8,193 nucleotides of DNA from Firmicutes bacterium UBA5454 (GTDB lineage Bacteria > Bacillota > Clostridia > Caldicoprobacterales > DTU083). Positions 1-6,108 of the stretch are shown piece by piece; the stretch's first letter is position 1, and the number at the start of each line of letters is the position of its first letter. The translations under genes were made by a program, and so were the position numbers. The notes beneath the pieces were generated by a model, which saw only the letters and a program-made list of their open reading frames with translations, did not search any database and had not been told where the DNA came from. The stretch is taken from positions 1-8,193 of the forward strand of contig DIQU01000093.1 of the NCBI GenBank assembly GCA_002426555.1, in the 5' to 3' direction.

Positions 1-49
1 CGTAACCCGTAACCCGTAACTCGTAACTCGTATCCCGCATCCCGTAACC
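1..49. repeat. Tandem heptamer array, seven copies of CGTAACC-like unit
   Basis: Seven contiguous 7-bp units run from the window edge: CGTAACC, CGTAACC, CGTAACT, CGTAACT, CGTATCC, CGCATCC, CGTAACC. The variants differ from the consensus CGTAACC by one or two substitutions and no indels, so the period is strictly 7. The array may extend left of the window. It ends six bases before the AAGGAGGT ribosome binding site of ilvD, so it probably lies in the ilvD leader or between that gene and an unseen upstream gene. It has no spacers, so it is a short tandem repeat and not CRISPR. Its function is unknown. Confidence 0.9.
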
Positions 50-54
50 AACAC

Positions 55-62
55 AAGGAGGT
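55..62 (+). promoter_or_regulatory. Ribosome binding site of ilvD
   Basis: AAGGAGGT is a near-perfect anti-16S match, 7 bases before the ATG at 70. It fixes the start of ilvD and lies immediately beyond the heptamer array. Confidence 0.85.
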
Positions 63-69
63 ACTACCA

Positions 70-1728
70 ATGATTAGCAATAGAGTGACCAAGGGCGTGG
101 ATCGAGCACCTCATCGTTCCTTGTTTAAAGGAATGGGCTTTAGTGAAGAGGAGCTCAGTCGTCCAATCATCGGAGTGGTCAATGCTAAAAATGATTCCAT
201 ACCCGGTCACATGCATTTAGATCAAATAGCGGAAGCAGTTAAAACAGGGATTCGCATATCAGGGGGAACCCCCATAGAAGTGCCGTGCATCGGGGTTTGT
301 GACGGTATTGCCATGAACCACAGGGGAATGAATTATTCACTGCCGTCCCGGGAATTGGTTGCAGACAGCATAGAGTCCATGGCAGAGGCCAATGCCTTTG
401 ATGCCATGGTTTTGATTCCCAATTGTGATAAAATTGTGCCCGGTATGTTAATGGCAGCTGCCAGGGTAAACATTCCCGCAGTTTTTGTCAGTGGCGGACC
501 TATGCTGGCCGGTCGCAGGAAGGGGAAGGTTCTGGACTTAACGATGATGTTTGAAGCGGTGGGTTCTGTTCATGCCGGAACCATGTCAGAAGATGAGCTT
601 TATGAAATGGAAAACTACGCCTGCCCTGGTTGTGGAGCCTGCTCCGGTATGTTTACAGCCAATTCCATGAATTGCCTTACTGAAGCTCTGGGCATGGGTT
701 TACCGGGGAATGGGACAATTCCTGCTGTTTATGGAGAGCGAATCCGTCTTGCGAAGGAAGCTGGCATGAAAGTCATGGATGTACTGGAAAAAGGACTCTG
801 CCCTCGCGATATAATGACAATACAAGCCTTTGAAAACGCCTTGACTATGGATATGGCTCTTGGCTGTTCCACCAACTCCGTACTGCACCTGCCTGCAATT
901 GCCAATGAAGCCGGAGTTGACATCAACTTGGATATTGTCAATACCATCAGCTCCCGAACACCCAACTTATGCAAGTTAAGTCCTGCAGGACCTTATCATA
1001 TGGAGGACCTGTATCAAGCTGGTGGCGTTCAAGGGGTAATAAAGGAGCTGGCATCTAAAAGCTTGCTTCACTTGGATCTGCCTACGGTATACGGAAATAC
1101 AATAGGTGAGATAGCAGACCAGGCGCAAATTTTTGACCGGAATGTTATTCGTCCCATAGACAACCCTTATAGTGAAACAGGCGGCATTGCTGTATTAAGA
1201 GGGAATCTGGCGCCAGATGGGGCTGTTGTAAAGCGCTCTGCAGTAGCATCTGAAATGATGGTGCATCAAGGCCCTGCCCGGGTGTTTGACTCGGAGGAAG
1301 CTGCCTATGATGCAATCTTAAATGGAAAGATTCAGAAAAAGGATGTAATTGTAATCCGTTATGAAGGACCAAAAGGCGGTCCGGGTATGAAAGAGATGCT
1401 GTCTCCTACTGCAGCAATTGCAGGTATGGGATTGGATAAGGATGCAGCCTTGCTTACAGATGGACGATTCTCCGGTGCAACCAGAGGCGCCTCCATAGGG
1501 CATGTTTCTCCGGAAGCTATGGCAGGTGGCCCTATTGCCATTGTTGAAGAAGGGGATATCATATCCATAAATATTCCAGAAGGTAAATTGGATGTTTTGC
1601 TGGAGGAAAGCGAATTGCAATACAGATTGGGAAAATGGACAGCCCCTGAGCCGAAAATCACCCGTGGTTATCTGGGTCGATATGCCAGAATGGTGACATC
1701 AGCCAATACAGGGGCAATATTGGAGTAG
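70..1728 (+). CDS. ilvD: Dihydroxy-acid dehydratase
   Basis: Cytoplasmic Fe-S enzyme that dehydrates 2,3-dihydroxy-isovalerate and 2,3-dihydroxy-3-methylvalerate to the 2-keto acids that precede valine and isoleucine. The 552 residues match the usual full length of the IlvD/Edd family. Visible family motifs are VPCIGVCDGIAMNHRGM (71-87), PNCDKIVPGM (117-126, with C119 as a cluster ligand and D120/K121 in the metal site), CPGCGACSGMFTANSMNCL (185-203, carrying further cluster cysteines), YEGPKGGPGM around E432, and DGRFSGATRG at 464-473, where S468 is the expected catalytic base. The HMHL segment near residue 47 lacks the cysteine of the plant/mycobacterial [2Fe-2S] type, which suggests the E. 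coli-like [4Fe-4S] class (inference). The ATG has an ideal ribosome binding site. No T-box or leader peptide is visible in the 69 bases upstream; any promoter lies outside the window. The next gene, nagB, is convergent. Confidence 0.97.
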   Translation: MISNRVTKGVDRAPHRSLFKGMGFSEEELSRPIIGVVNAKNDSIPGHMHLDQIAEAVKTGIRISGGTPIEVPCIGVCDGIAMNHRGMNYSLPSRELVADSIESMAEANAFDAMVLIPNCDKIVPGMLMAAARVNIPAVFVSGGPMLAGRRKGKVLDLTMMFEAVGSVHAGTMSEDELYEMENYACPGCGACSGMFTANSMNCLTEALGMGLPGNGTIPAVYGERIRLAKEAGMKVMDVLEKGLCPRDIMTIQAFENALTMDMALGCSTNSVLHLPAIANEAGVDINLDIVNTISSRTPNLCKLSPAGPYHMEDLYQAGGVQGVIKELASKSLLHLDLPTVYGNTIGEIADQAQIFDRNVIRPIDNPYSETGGIAVLRGNLAPDGAVVKRSAVASEMMVHQGPARVFDSEEAAYDAILNGKIQKKDVIVIRYEGPKGGPGMKEMLSPTAAIAGMGLDKDAALLTDGRFSGATRGASIGHVSPEAMAGGPIAIVEEGDIISINIPEGKLDVLLEESELQYRLGKWTAPEPKITRGYLGRYARMVTSANTGAILE

Positions 1729-1730
1729 TA

Positions 1731-1760
1731 TAAGCATAAGCAAGACCTTTGTAATGCTTA
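1731..1760. terminator. Weak hairpin between convergent ilvD and nagB
   Basis: The arms TAAGCAT (1731-1737) and ATGCTTA (1754-1760) form a perfect 7-bp inverted repeat around a 16-nt loop. It sits in the 55-bp gap between the stop codons of ilvD and nagB, where a shared terminator would be expected. There is no good T-run on either side and the stem is AT-rich, so position is the main argument. Confidence 0.3.
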
Positions 1761-1783
1761 AGTAAAGTTTAGAACAGGATGTC

Positions 1784-2506
1784 TTATAATTTAGCTCCTG
1801 CTGCCTTATCCACAAATACAAAGAGGTTGGGGTGGAGTTGCAGGATGGATGCTGGAACTTCCGGAGTAACCGGTCCCTGTAAGGCTTTCTTCATAATCTC
1901 CGCCTTCTCTCCTCCCTTGGCAAAAAGAAGAATCTTTCTGGCCTGCATGATGGTTTTGATACCCATAGACAAAGCTTGACGAGGTACCTGATCCTCGTTT
2001 TCAAAGAAACGAGAGTTGGCTTGAATGGTGCTCTGTGTTAAATCGATTAACTGAGTTACCGAACCAAAAGGAGTACCCGGTTCATTAAAGCCAATGTGAC
2101 CGTTGTGACCGATACCAAGAACCTGCAGATCGATTCCGCCGGCAGCAGTAATTCGCTCTTCGTAGCTCTTGCATTCCGCTGCCAGATCTTCAGCGTTTCC
2201 ATTGGGAAGAGAGACATTTTCTGCTGGAATATCGATGTCCTTAAACAGGTTTTCCTGCATGAAATAATAGTAGCTGCAGGGATGATCTTGTGGGATACCT
2301 ACATATTCATCCAAGTTATATGTTCTAACCTGGGAGAAGCTGACCTCGTTGGCACGATAGCTTTTTACCAAATTTCGATACATCCCTATGGGGGTGGAAC
2401 CGGTTGCCAGCCCTAAAACAGTATTTGGTTTTTCTTTGATTTGTTGGATGATTTTATGTGCACCCTTTTGATCGCATTCTTCTGCTGTTCCTATAAACAA
2501 ATTCAT
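1784..2506 (-). CDS. nagB: Glucosamine-6-phosphate deaminase
   Basis: Cytoplasmic aldo-keto isomerase/deaminase that converts glucosamine-6-phosphate to fructose-6-phosphate plus ammonia, the last step of amino-sugar catabolism. The 240-residue length is that of the short Bacillus-type NagB; the E. coli enzyme is about 266 residues with a C-terminal extension tied to allostery. Motifs are the phosphate-binding loop LGLATGSTPIGMYR (31-44), NLDEYVG with D66 as the likely catalytic acid/base (64-70), and GIGHNGHIGFNEPG (131-144) with H137 and E142. N135 stands where E. coli has D141, as far as I recall a common state in Gram-positive homologues. The ATG follows AGGAGG (complement of 2515-2520) with 8-base spacing. 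The gene is alone on its strand, convergent with ilvD and divergent from pepV. No nagA or phosphotransferase gene is adjacent, so the substrate could come from peptidoglycan or chitin sugars processed elsewhere. Confidence 0.96.
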   Translation of the reverse strand: MNLFIGTAEECDQKGAHKIIQQIKEKPNTVLGLATGSTPIGMYRNLVKSYRANEVSFSQVRTYNLDEYVGIPQDHPCSYYYFMQENLFKDIDIPAENVSLPNGNAEDLAAECKSYEERITAAGGIDLQVLGIGHNGHIGFNEPGTPFGSVTQLIDLTQSTIQANSRFFENEDQVPRQALSMGIKTIMQARKILLFAKGGEKAEIMKKALQGPVTPEVPASILQLHPNLFVFVDKAAGAKL

Positions 2507-2543
2507 CTTTATAACCTCCTGATAGTAATTATGTTCTACTAAA

Positions 2544-2552
2544 GTTATATCA
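2544..2552 (-). promoter_or_regulatory. Candidate extended -10 promoter for nagB
   Basis: Read on the minus strand this is TGATATAAC, an extended -10 (TGn) element whose hexamer TATAAC matches 5 of 6 consensus bases. It lies about 40 bases before the nagB start. The -35 position, TTTCAT at 17-bp spacing, is poor, which fits an extended -10 type. This is inferred from sequence only. Confidence 0.4.
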
Positions 2553-2627
2553 TAAAAGAAAATTCAATGAAAGGGGAAGGCTAAGAATGTTTAAAGGCAA
2601 GGATTAAAATCTTGGTGAAGCTAATTA

Positions 2628-2634
2628 AAAGGAG
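2628..2634 (+). promoter_or_regulatory. Ribosome binding site of pepV
   Basis: AAAGGAG lies 9 bases before the ATG at 2644. The 137-bp nagB-pepV divergent gap otherwise shows only a small AT-rich hairpin (2598-2614, with a bulge). I see no clear plus-strand promoter there. Confidence 0.7.
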
Positions 2635-2643
2635 CTGTAATAT

Positions 2644-4044
2644 ATGAAATTAAATGAATTTATTGATGCCAGCAGAGATGATATTATTTCTTCTGTACAG
2701 GATATTGTACGTATACCCAGTGTGAAAGAGCAGGAGATGCCCGGCAAACCTTTCGGTGAAGAAATCGACAAGGCTTTGAACAATACTTTGGCTTTGGCAG
2801 AAAAGCTGGGTTTTCAAGTGAAGAACATTGATGGATATGCCGGGCATGCTGGGTTTGGGGAAGGTCAGGAAACCATGGGGATATTGGGACATTTGGATGT
2901 AGTACCTGAAGGCAGTGGTTGGACTTATCCTCCCTATGAAGCAAGAATTGTAGATGGGAAGATATATGGCAGAGGCACAATCGATGATAAAGGACCTGTT
3001 ATTGGCGCCCTTTACGCTATGAAGGCTGTAATGGAATCCGGGTTAAGGATGAAGAGAAGGGTACGTCTCATATTTGGCACAGATGAAGAAAGTGGCTGGA
3101 AGGACATGGAGCTATACTTTCAAAGAGAGGCTATGCCTGACTTTGGAATTACGCCTGATGGGAGTTATCCCATCATAAATGTAGAAAAGGGGATCCTGAC
3201 ATTTAAATTAAAAAAATCTTTTCCTGCCTCTGACTGTCCTGCTGTAAAAATCAAAAGCCTGTCAGGGGGACATCGTCCCAATATGGTACCGGATGAATGC
3301 AGCTGCTGTTTTTCCCCCTCTGGAGACCAGGATAAAATTCTAGCCCATCTTCACAGTATGCAACAGTTCACTGATTATGAGCTTAGCGCCGGTTTTTGTG
3401 AGGATAAGGGAATCGAAGTAACAGCCAAAGGTGTTTCCGCCCATGGCAGTACACCTGATAAAGGGCGTAATGCCATAGCCCATATGTTGGCTTTTTTATG
3501 TACCCTGGGCTTGGGCAGCAGTGAAATGGAACAGTTTTTGCTCTTCCTGAACAATCAGATTGGAACGGATACCACAGGTACAGGGTTAAACCTTAATCTT
3601 GACGATGAGTTGTCCGGTAAATTAAGTTTGAACCTGGGTATGATTTTTCTTGATGAAGCTCAAGGAGAAGCTGTAATCAACATCCGTTATCCGGTATCAT
3701 TCTCTTATTGGCAAATTACGGATAATATTACAAAAGCATTGGAAGGCACCGGGGTAAAGGTGGAATTTGAAGGTCATCAACCGCCTCTTCATGTTCCGGA
3801 GGAAGGTTTTTTAATAGAAACATTAAAACAGGTATATACGGAGCAAACGGGACAAGCTGCAACGGTCATGGCCATTGGCGGAGGGACTTATGCCCGAGCG
3901 ATTAAAAATGCAGTTGCTTTTGGAGCTCAATTTCCAGGAAGACCTGAAGTTTTCCACGAAAAAGATGAATATATCTCCATTGAGGATTTGATTCTTCACA
4001 CTAAGATTTATGCTCATGCAATTGCTGCCCTTTGTTGTGAATGA
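2644..4044 (+). CDS. pepV: PepV-type M20 dipeptidase (Xaa-His dipeptidase family)
   Basis: Di-zinc aminopeptidase of family M20A, expected to hydrolyse dipeptides with a free N-terminus, in the cytoplasm. The 466 residues match the family length of about 460-470. All metal and catalytic positions are visible: GHLDVVPEG with H83 as ligand and D85; GRGTIDDKGP with the bridging D114; GTDEESGWKDM with the general base E148 and ligand E149; PDGSYP with D172; and HEKDEY with H438. The inserted lid domain carries AHGSTPDKG, where H267 corresponds to the conserved substrate-contacting histidine. There is no signal peptide, which agrees with intracellular peptide breakdown. A CCC run (220-222) and a CC near the C-terminus are minor oddities. 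It is divergent from nagB and 118 bp upstream of ilvB, so read-through into ilvB is possible. The exact substrate (carnosine-like or general dipeptides) cannot be read from the sequence; a related M20 specificity such as succinyl-diaminopimelate desuccinylase is less likely given the length and lid. Confidence 0.93.
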   Translation: MKLNEFIDASRDDIISSVQDIVRIPSVKEQEMPGKPFGEEIDKALNNTLALAEKLGFQVKNIDGYAGHAGFGEGQETMGILGHLDVVPEGSGWTYPPYEARIVDGKIYGRGTIDDKGPVIGALYAMKAVMESGLRMKRRVRLIFGTDEESGWKDMELYFQREAMPDFGITPDGSYPIINVEKGILTFKLKKSFPASDCPAVKIKSLSGGHRPNMVPDECSCCFSPSGDQDKILAHLHSMQQFTDYELSAGFCEDKGIEVTAKGVSAHGSTPDKGRNAIAHMLAFLCTLGLGSSEMEQFLLFLNNQIGTDTTGTGLNLNLDDELSGKLSLNLGMIFLDEAQGEAVINIRYPVSFSYWQITDNITKALEGTGVKVEFEGHQPPLHVPEEGFLIETLKQVYTEQTGQAATVMAIGGGTYARAIKNAVAFGAQFPGRPEVFHEKDEYISIEDLILHTKIYAHAIAALCCE

Positions 4045-4090
4045 TGTATTTCAAGCAGCACTATTGTATTGTTAGGCGCTTACGAATGTT

Positions 4091-4122
4091 AAACCTTTTG
4101 TCTCATTCAGAGGGAAAGGTTT
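4091..4122. other. Inverted repeat in the pepV-ilvB gap
   Basis: The arms AAACCTTT (4091-4098) and AAAGGTTT (4115-4122) are perfectly complementary; the loop contains a further CTC/GAG pairing (4102-4104 with 4110-4112). The structure is followed by ATTAAAAAATATT and not by a T-run, so it is not a canonical terminator on the plus strand, and the minus strand has no T-run after it either. It may be a leader structure before ilvB, or an atypical terminator for pepV. No T-box consensus and no branched-chain-amino-acid leader peptide is visible in this 118-bp gap. Confidence 0.5.
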
Positions 4123-4148
4123 ATTAAAAAATATTATTTGATACTTAT

Positions 4149-4154
4149 GGGAGG
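4149..4154 (+). promoter_or_regulatory. Ribosome binding site deciding the TTG start of ilvB
   Basis: GGGAGG lies 8 bases before the TTG at 4163. No ATG or GTG in frame is better placed, and the protein that results (MKLTGAQILIECL) begins exactly where acetolactate synthases normally do. Confidence 0.8.
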
Positions 4155-4162
4155 CGGGCAAA

Positions 4163-5860
4163 TTGAAGCTGACAGGAGCGCAGATTTTGATAGAATGTTT
4201 AAAGGAACAGGGAGTAGACTTGATTTTTGGGTATCCGGGGGGAGCGGTTCTGCCCATATACGATGCTCTGTTTAGTACTAAGGAGATTACGCATATTTTA
4301 ACAGCACATGAACAAGGTGCCACCCATGCAGCTGATGGATATGCCCGGGCTACCGGCAGACCAGGCGTTGTATTGGTTACCTCGGGACCGGGAGCCACCA
4401 ATACGGTAACCGGAATTGCCACTGCATACATGGATTCAGTACCCTTGGTAGTCTTCAGCGGTCAGGTGTCCAGCAACCTTTTAGGAAGAGATTCCTTCCA
4501 AGAAGTAGATATTGCCGGTATCACCATGCCGATTACCAAACATAATTATATTGTGAAAGATCCGGATCGGCTGCCCCACATCATAAGAGAAGGTTTCGAT
4601 ATCGCAACAAGCGGGCGTCCGGGACCAGTTCTGATTGATATCCCAAAAGATGTCCAAACAGCGGATGTTGACTTTCAACCTGATGATCACCGACCCATGG
4701 AGTGGAAAACCCGACACAAATGGATGGAGCAGGCAGAAAATAATCCAGAGAATTTTCGAAAGGCGGAGGAAATAATCAATGGGTGTTCTCATCCGGTTAT
4801 ATACGCAGGGGGCGGAATAAACATATCCGGTGCCGGTAAAGAGCTTTTGGAGTTTGCAGAAAAAATCAAAGCGCCTGTTTGTGCCTCTCTAATGGGAATG
4901 GGAAGCTTTCCCGGAGATCATCCCGATTTTTTGGGAATGGTTGGAATGCATGGAACCCGATATGCCAATTATGCGGTGTCTCAAAGTGATTGCCTTATAG
5001 CCGTAGGGGCTCGTTTCAGCGATCGCGTCACTAGCAAGGCCGAGAACTTTGCAAAAGATGCCCGCATAATTCATATTGATATAGATCCTGCAGAAATCAG
5101 CAAAAATATTGCAGCTCACATTCCTCTATGTGGCGATGTTAAGAATATACTGACAGAGCTTACTGAAAGGGTATGTGAGAAAGCGGAAAATGGATGGAAT
5201 AAGCAGATTAAAGAATGGAAGCAGACCTATCCGCTGAAATATAAGGGGAAGGGTGCACTTAGTCCACAATATGTCATTGAAAAATTATATGAACTGACCG
5301 GGGGAAAGGCTATTATCACCACAGAGGTGGGTCAGAATCAGATGTGGGCAGCACAATATTACAAGTACTCTGAGCCCCGGACTTTTATCACTTCCGGCGG
5401 ACTTGGCACCATGGGATTTGGGCTGGGAGCATCTATAGGTGCTGCTATGGGGAAACCGGACCGCAAAGTTATTAATATTGCAGGAGACGGGAGTTTTAAA
5501 ATGAATTCCACCGAATTGGCTACTGTTTCCAAGTATAAGGTACCTATTGTCCAACTGGTATTAAACAATCACACTCTTGGCATGGTTCGTCAATGGCAGG
5601 ATTTATTCTTTCAGGGACGGTATTCATATACTACACTTGGTCCTGATGTGGATTTCCTTAAGCTGGCAGATGCCTATGGAATTAAGAATTATTGTGTTAC
5701 TGCCAATGAGCAGGTGGAGGAAGTTCTAAAGGAAGCTCTTGCTCTTAATGAACCTGTGTTGGTTGAGTGTGACATCAACAGGGACGAAAAGGTATATCCC
5801 ATGGTAGCACCTGGTGCTGATATTGATAATTTAATTGACTTACAGCTGTCCAAGCTGTAA
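4163..5860 (+). CDS. ilvB: Acetolactate synthase (acetohydroxyacid synthase) large subunit
   Basis: ThDP-dependent enzyme that condenses two pyruvates to 2-acetolactate, or pyruvate with 2-ketobutyrate, starting valine/leucine and isoleucine synthesis. The 565 residues have the three usual domains. In the N-terminal domain, FGYPGGAVLPIYDAL is followed by E50 in AHEQGATHAADGYARATG, the glutamate that activates ThDP. The central FAD-type domain has LGMVGMHGTRYANYA and GARFSDRV (most homologues have RFDDR). The C-terminal domain has the ThDP/Mg motif GDGSFKMNSTELAT (441-454), ending at NN (468-469), then GMVRQWQDLF with W478. The GMVRQWQ segment marks the anabolic AHAS type and not catabolic AlsS. 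It starts at TTG with a good ribosome binding site. It ends at a strong intrinsic terminator, and no ilvN regulatory subunit follows, although one commonly lies downstream. Feedback regulation by valine would therefore need an ilvN elsewhere. Confidence 0.96.
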   Translation: MKLTGAQILIECLKEQGVDLIFGYPGGAVLPIYDALFSTKEITHILTAHEQGATHAADGYARATGRPGVVLVTSGPGATNTVTGIATAYMDSVPLVVFSGQVSSNLLGRDSFQEVDIAGITMPITKHNYIVKDPDRLPHIIREGFDIATSGRPGPVLIDIPKDVQTADVDFQPDDHRPMEWKTRHKWMEQAENNPENFRKAEEIINGCSHPVIYAGGGINISGAGKELLEFAEKIKAPVCASLMGMGSFPGDHPDFLGMVGMHGTRYANYAVSQSDCLIAVGARFSDRVTSKAENFAKDARIIHIDIDPAEISKNIAAHIPLCGDVKNILTELTERVCEKAENGWNKQIKEWKQTYPLKYKGKGALSPQYVIEKLYELTGGKAIITTEVGQNQMWAAQYYKYSEPRTFITSGGLGTMGFGLGASIGAAMGKPDRKVINIAGDGSFKMNSTELATVSKYKVPIVQLVLNNHTLGMVRQWQDLFFQGRYSYTTLGPDVDFLKLADAYGIKNYCVTANEQVEEVLKEALALNEPVLVECDINRDEKVYPMVAPGADIDNLIDLQLSKL

Positions 5861-5901
5861 TTATGTATATACACTGTATTAAATTTTAGATTCATGATTA
5901 T

Positions 5902-5940
5902 AAGACTTGCTTTAGTGGTAATAAATAAGCAGGTCTTTTA
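5902..5940 (+). terminator. Intrinsic terminator of ilvB
   Basis: The arms AAGACTTGCTT (5902-5912) and AAGCAGGTCTT (5927-5937) pair over 11 bp with one G-T wobble and a 14-nt loop, followed by TTATTTT. It lies about 40 bases after the ilvB stop and separates ilvB from the membrane-protein gene, so the two are probably not co-transcribed. Confidence 0.75.
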
Positions 5941-5981
5941 TTTTGGTTAAAGTGAAACATTTATCAAAGTTATGCTGTCCA

Positions 5982-5987
5982 TATAAT
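5982..5987 (+). promoter_or_regulatory. Candidate -10 element upstream of the CPBP gene
   Basis: A perfect TATAAT follows the ilvB terminator. The matching -35 is weak (TTTATC at 16-bp spacing). Position between a terminator and the next gene makes a promoter plausible; the leader to the GTG start would be about 115 nt. Confidence 0.4.
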
Positions 5988-6001
5988 GGAGTTACTTGTC
6001 A

Positions 6002-6013
6002 TTATCATGATAA
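6002..6013. promoter_or_regulatory. 12-bp perfect palindrome, possible operator
   Basis: TTATCATGATAA is a perfect dyad about 15 bp after the candidate -10 element, around or just after the expected transcription start. That is a typical place for a repressor dimer site. No regulator gene is present to pair with it, and a 12-bp AT-rich palindrome can occur by chance. Confidence 0.3.
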
Positions 6014-6095
6014 GGATGGAGTAAGATACATAATGAAGAAAACAGAGCGGGACTCAGCGGAGGTTAACTAACGGATTGTTGGCAATAGGAGATCC

Positions 6096-6102
6096 AGGAG
6101 GT
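6096..6102 (+). promoter_or_regulatory. Ribosome binding site deciding the GTG start of the CPBP gene
   Basis: AGGAGGT has ideal spacing (7 bases after AGGAGG) to the in-frame GTG at 6109. The longer reading frame opens at TTG 6076, whose nearest GGAGG (6059-6063) is 12 bases away, so the GTG is preferred. Confidence 0.75.
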
Positions 6103-6108
6103 CTGAGA

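Noticed and set aside
1..49. The repeat array as CRISPR or as telomere-like chromosome-end DNA
   Set aside because: Units are 7 bp with no spacers, so it is not CRISPR. It degenerates and adjoins a housekeeping gene, so there is no support for a replicon end.
700..1661. Several open frames antisense to ilvD
   Set aside because: They are out-of-frame shadows of a strongly coding gene, with no ribosome binding sites or recognisable domains.
1784..2506. N135 in NagB as loss of a catalytic residue (D141 in E. coli)
   Set aside because: GxNGHIGFNEPG is, as I recall, a normal form in Gram-positive NagB; H137, E142 and D66 are all present.
4045..4162. T-box riboswitch or CodY-type site before ilvB
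   Set aside because: No T-box core sequence, no specifier-loop arrangement and no AATTTTC-nGAAAATT-like palindrome was seen; the gap is also too short for a full T-box.
4163..5860. Catabolic acetolactate synthase (AlsS) instead of IlvB
   Set aside because: The GMVRQWQ segment, the LGMVGMHGT motif and the FAD-type central domain fit the anabolic enzyme; no alsD decarboxylase is adjacent.
6033..6071. A 12-codon frame (MKKTERDSAEVN) upstream of the CPBP gene, as a leader peptide
   Set aside because: GGAG spacing is long (11 bases), it has no run of regulatory codons, and no attenuator hairpin follows; a frame this short is expected by chance.
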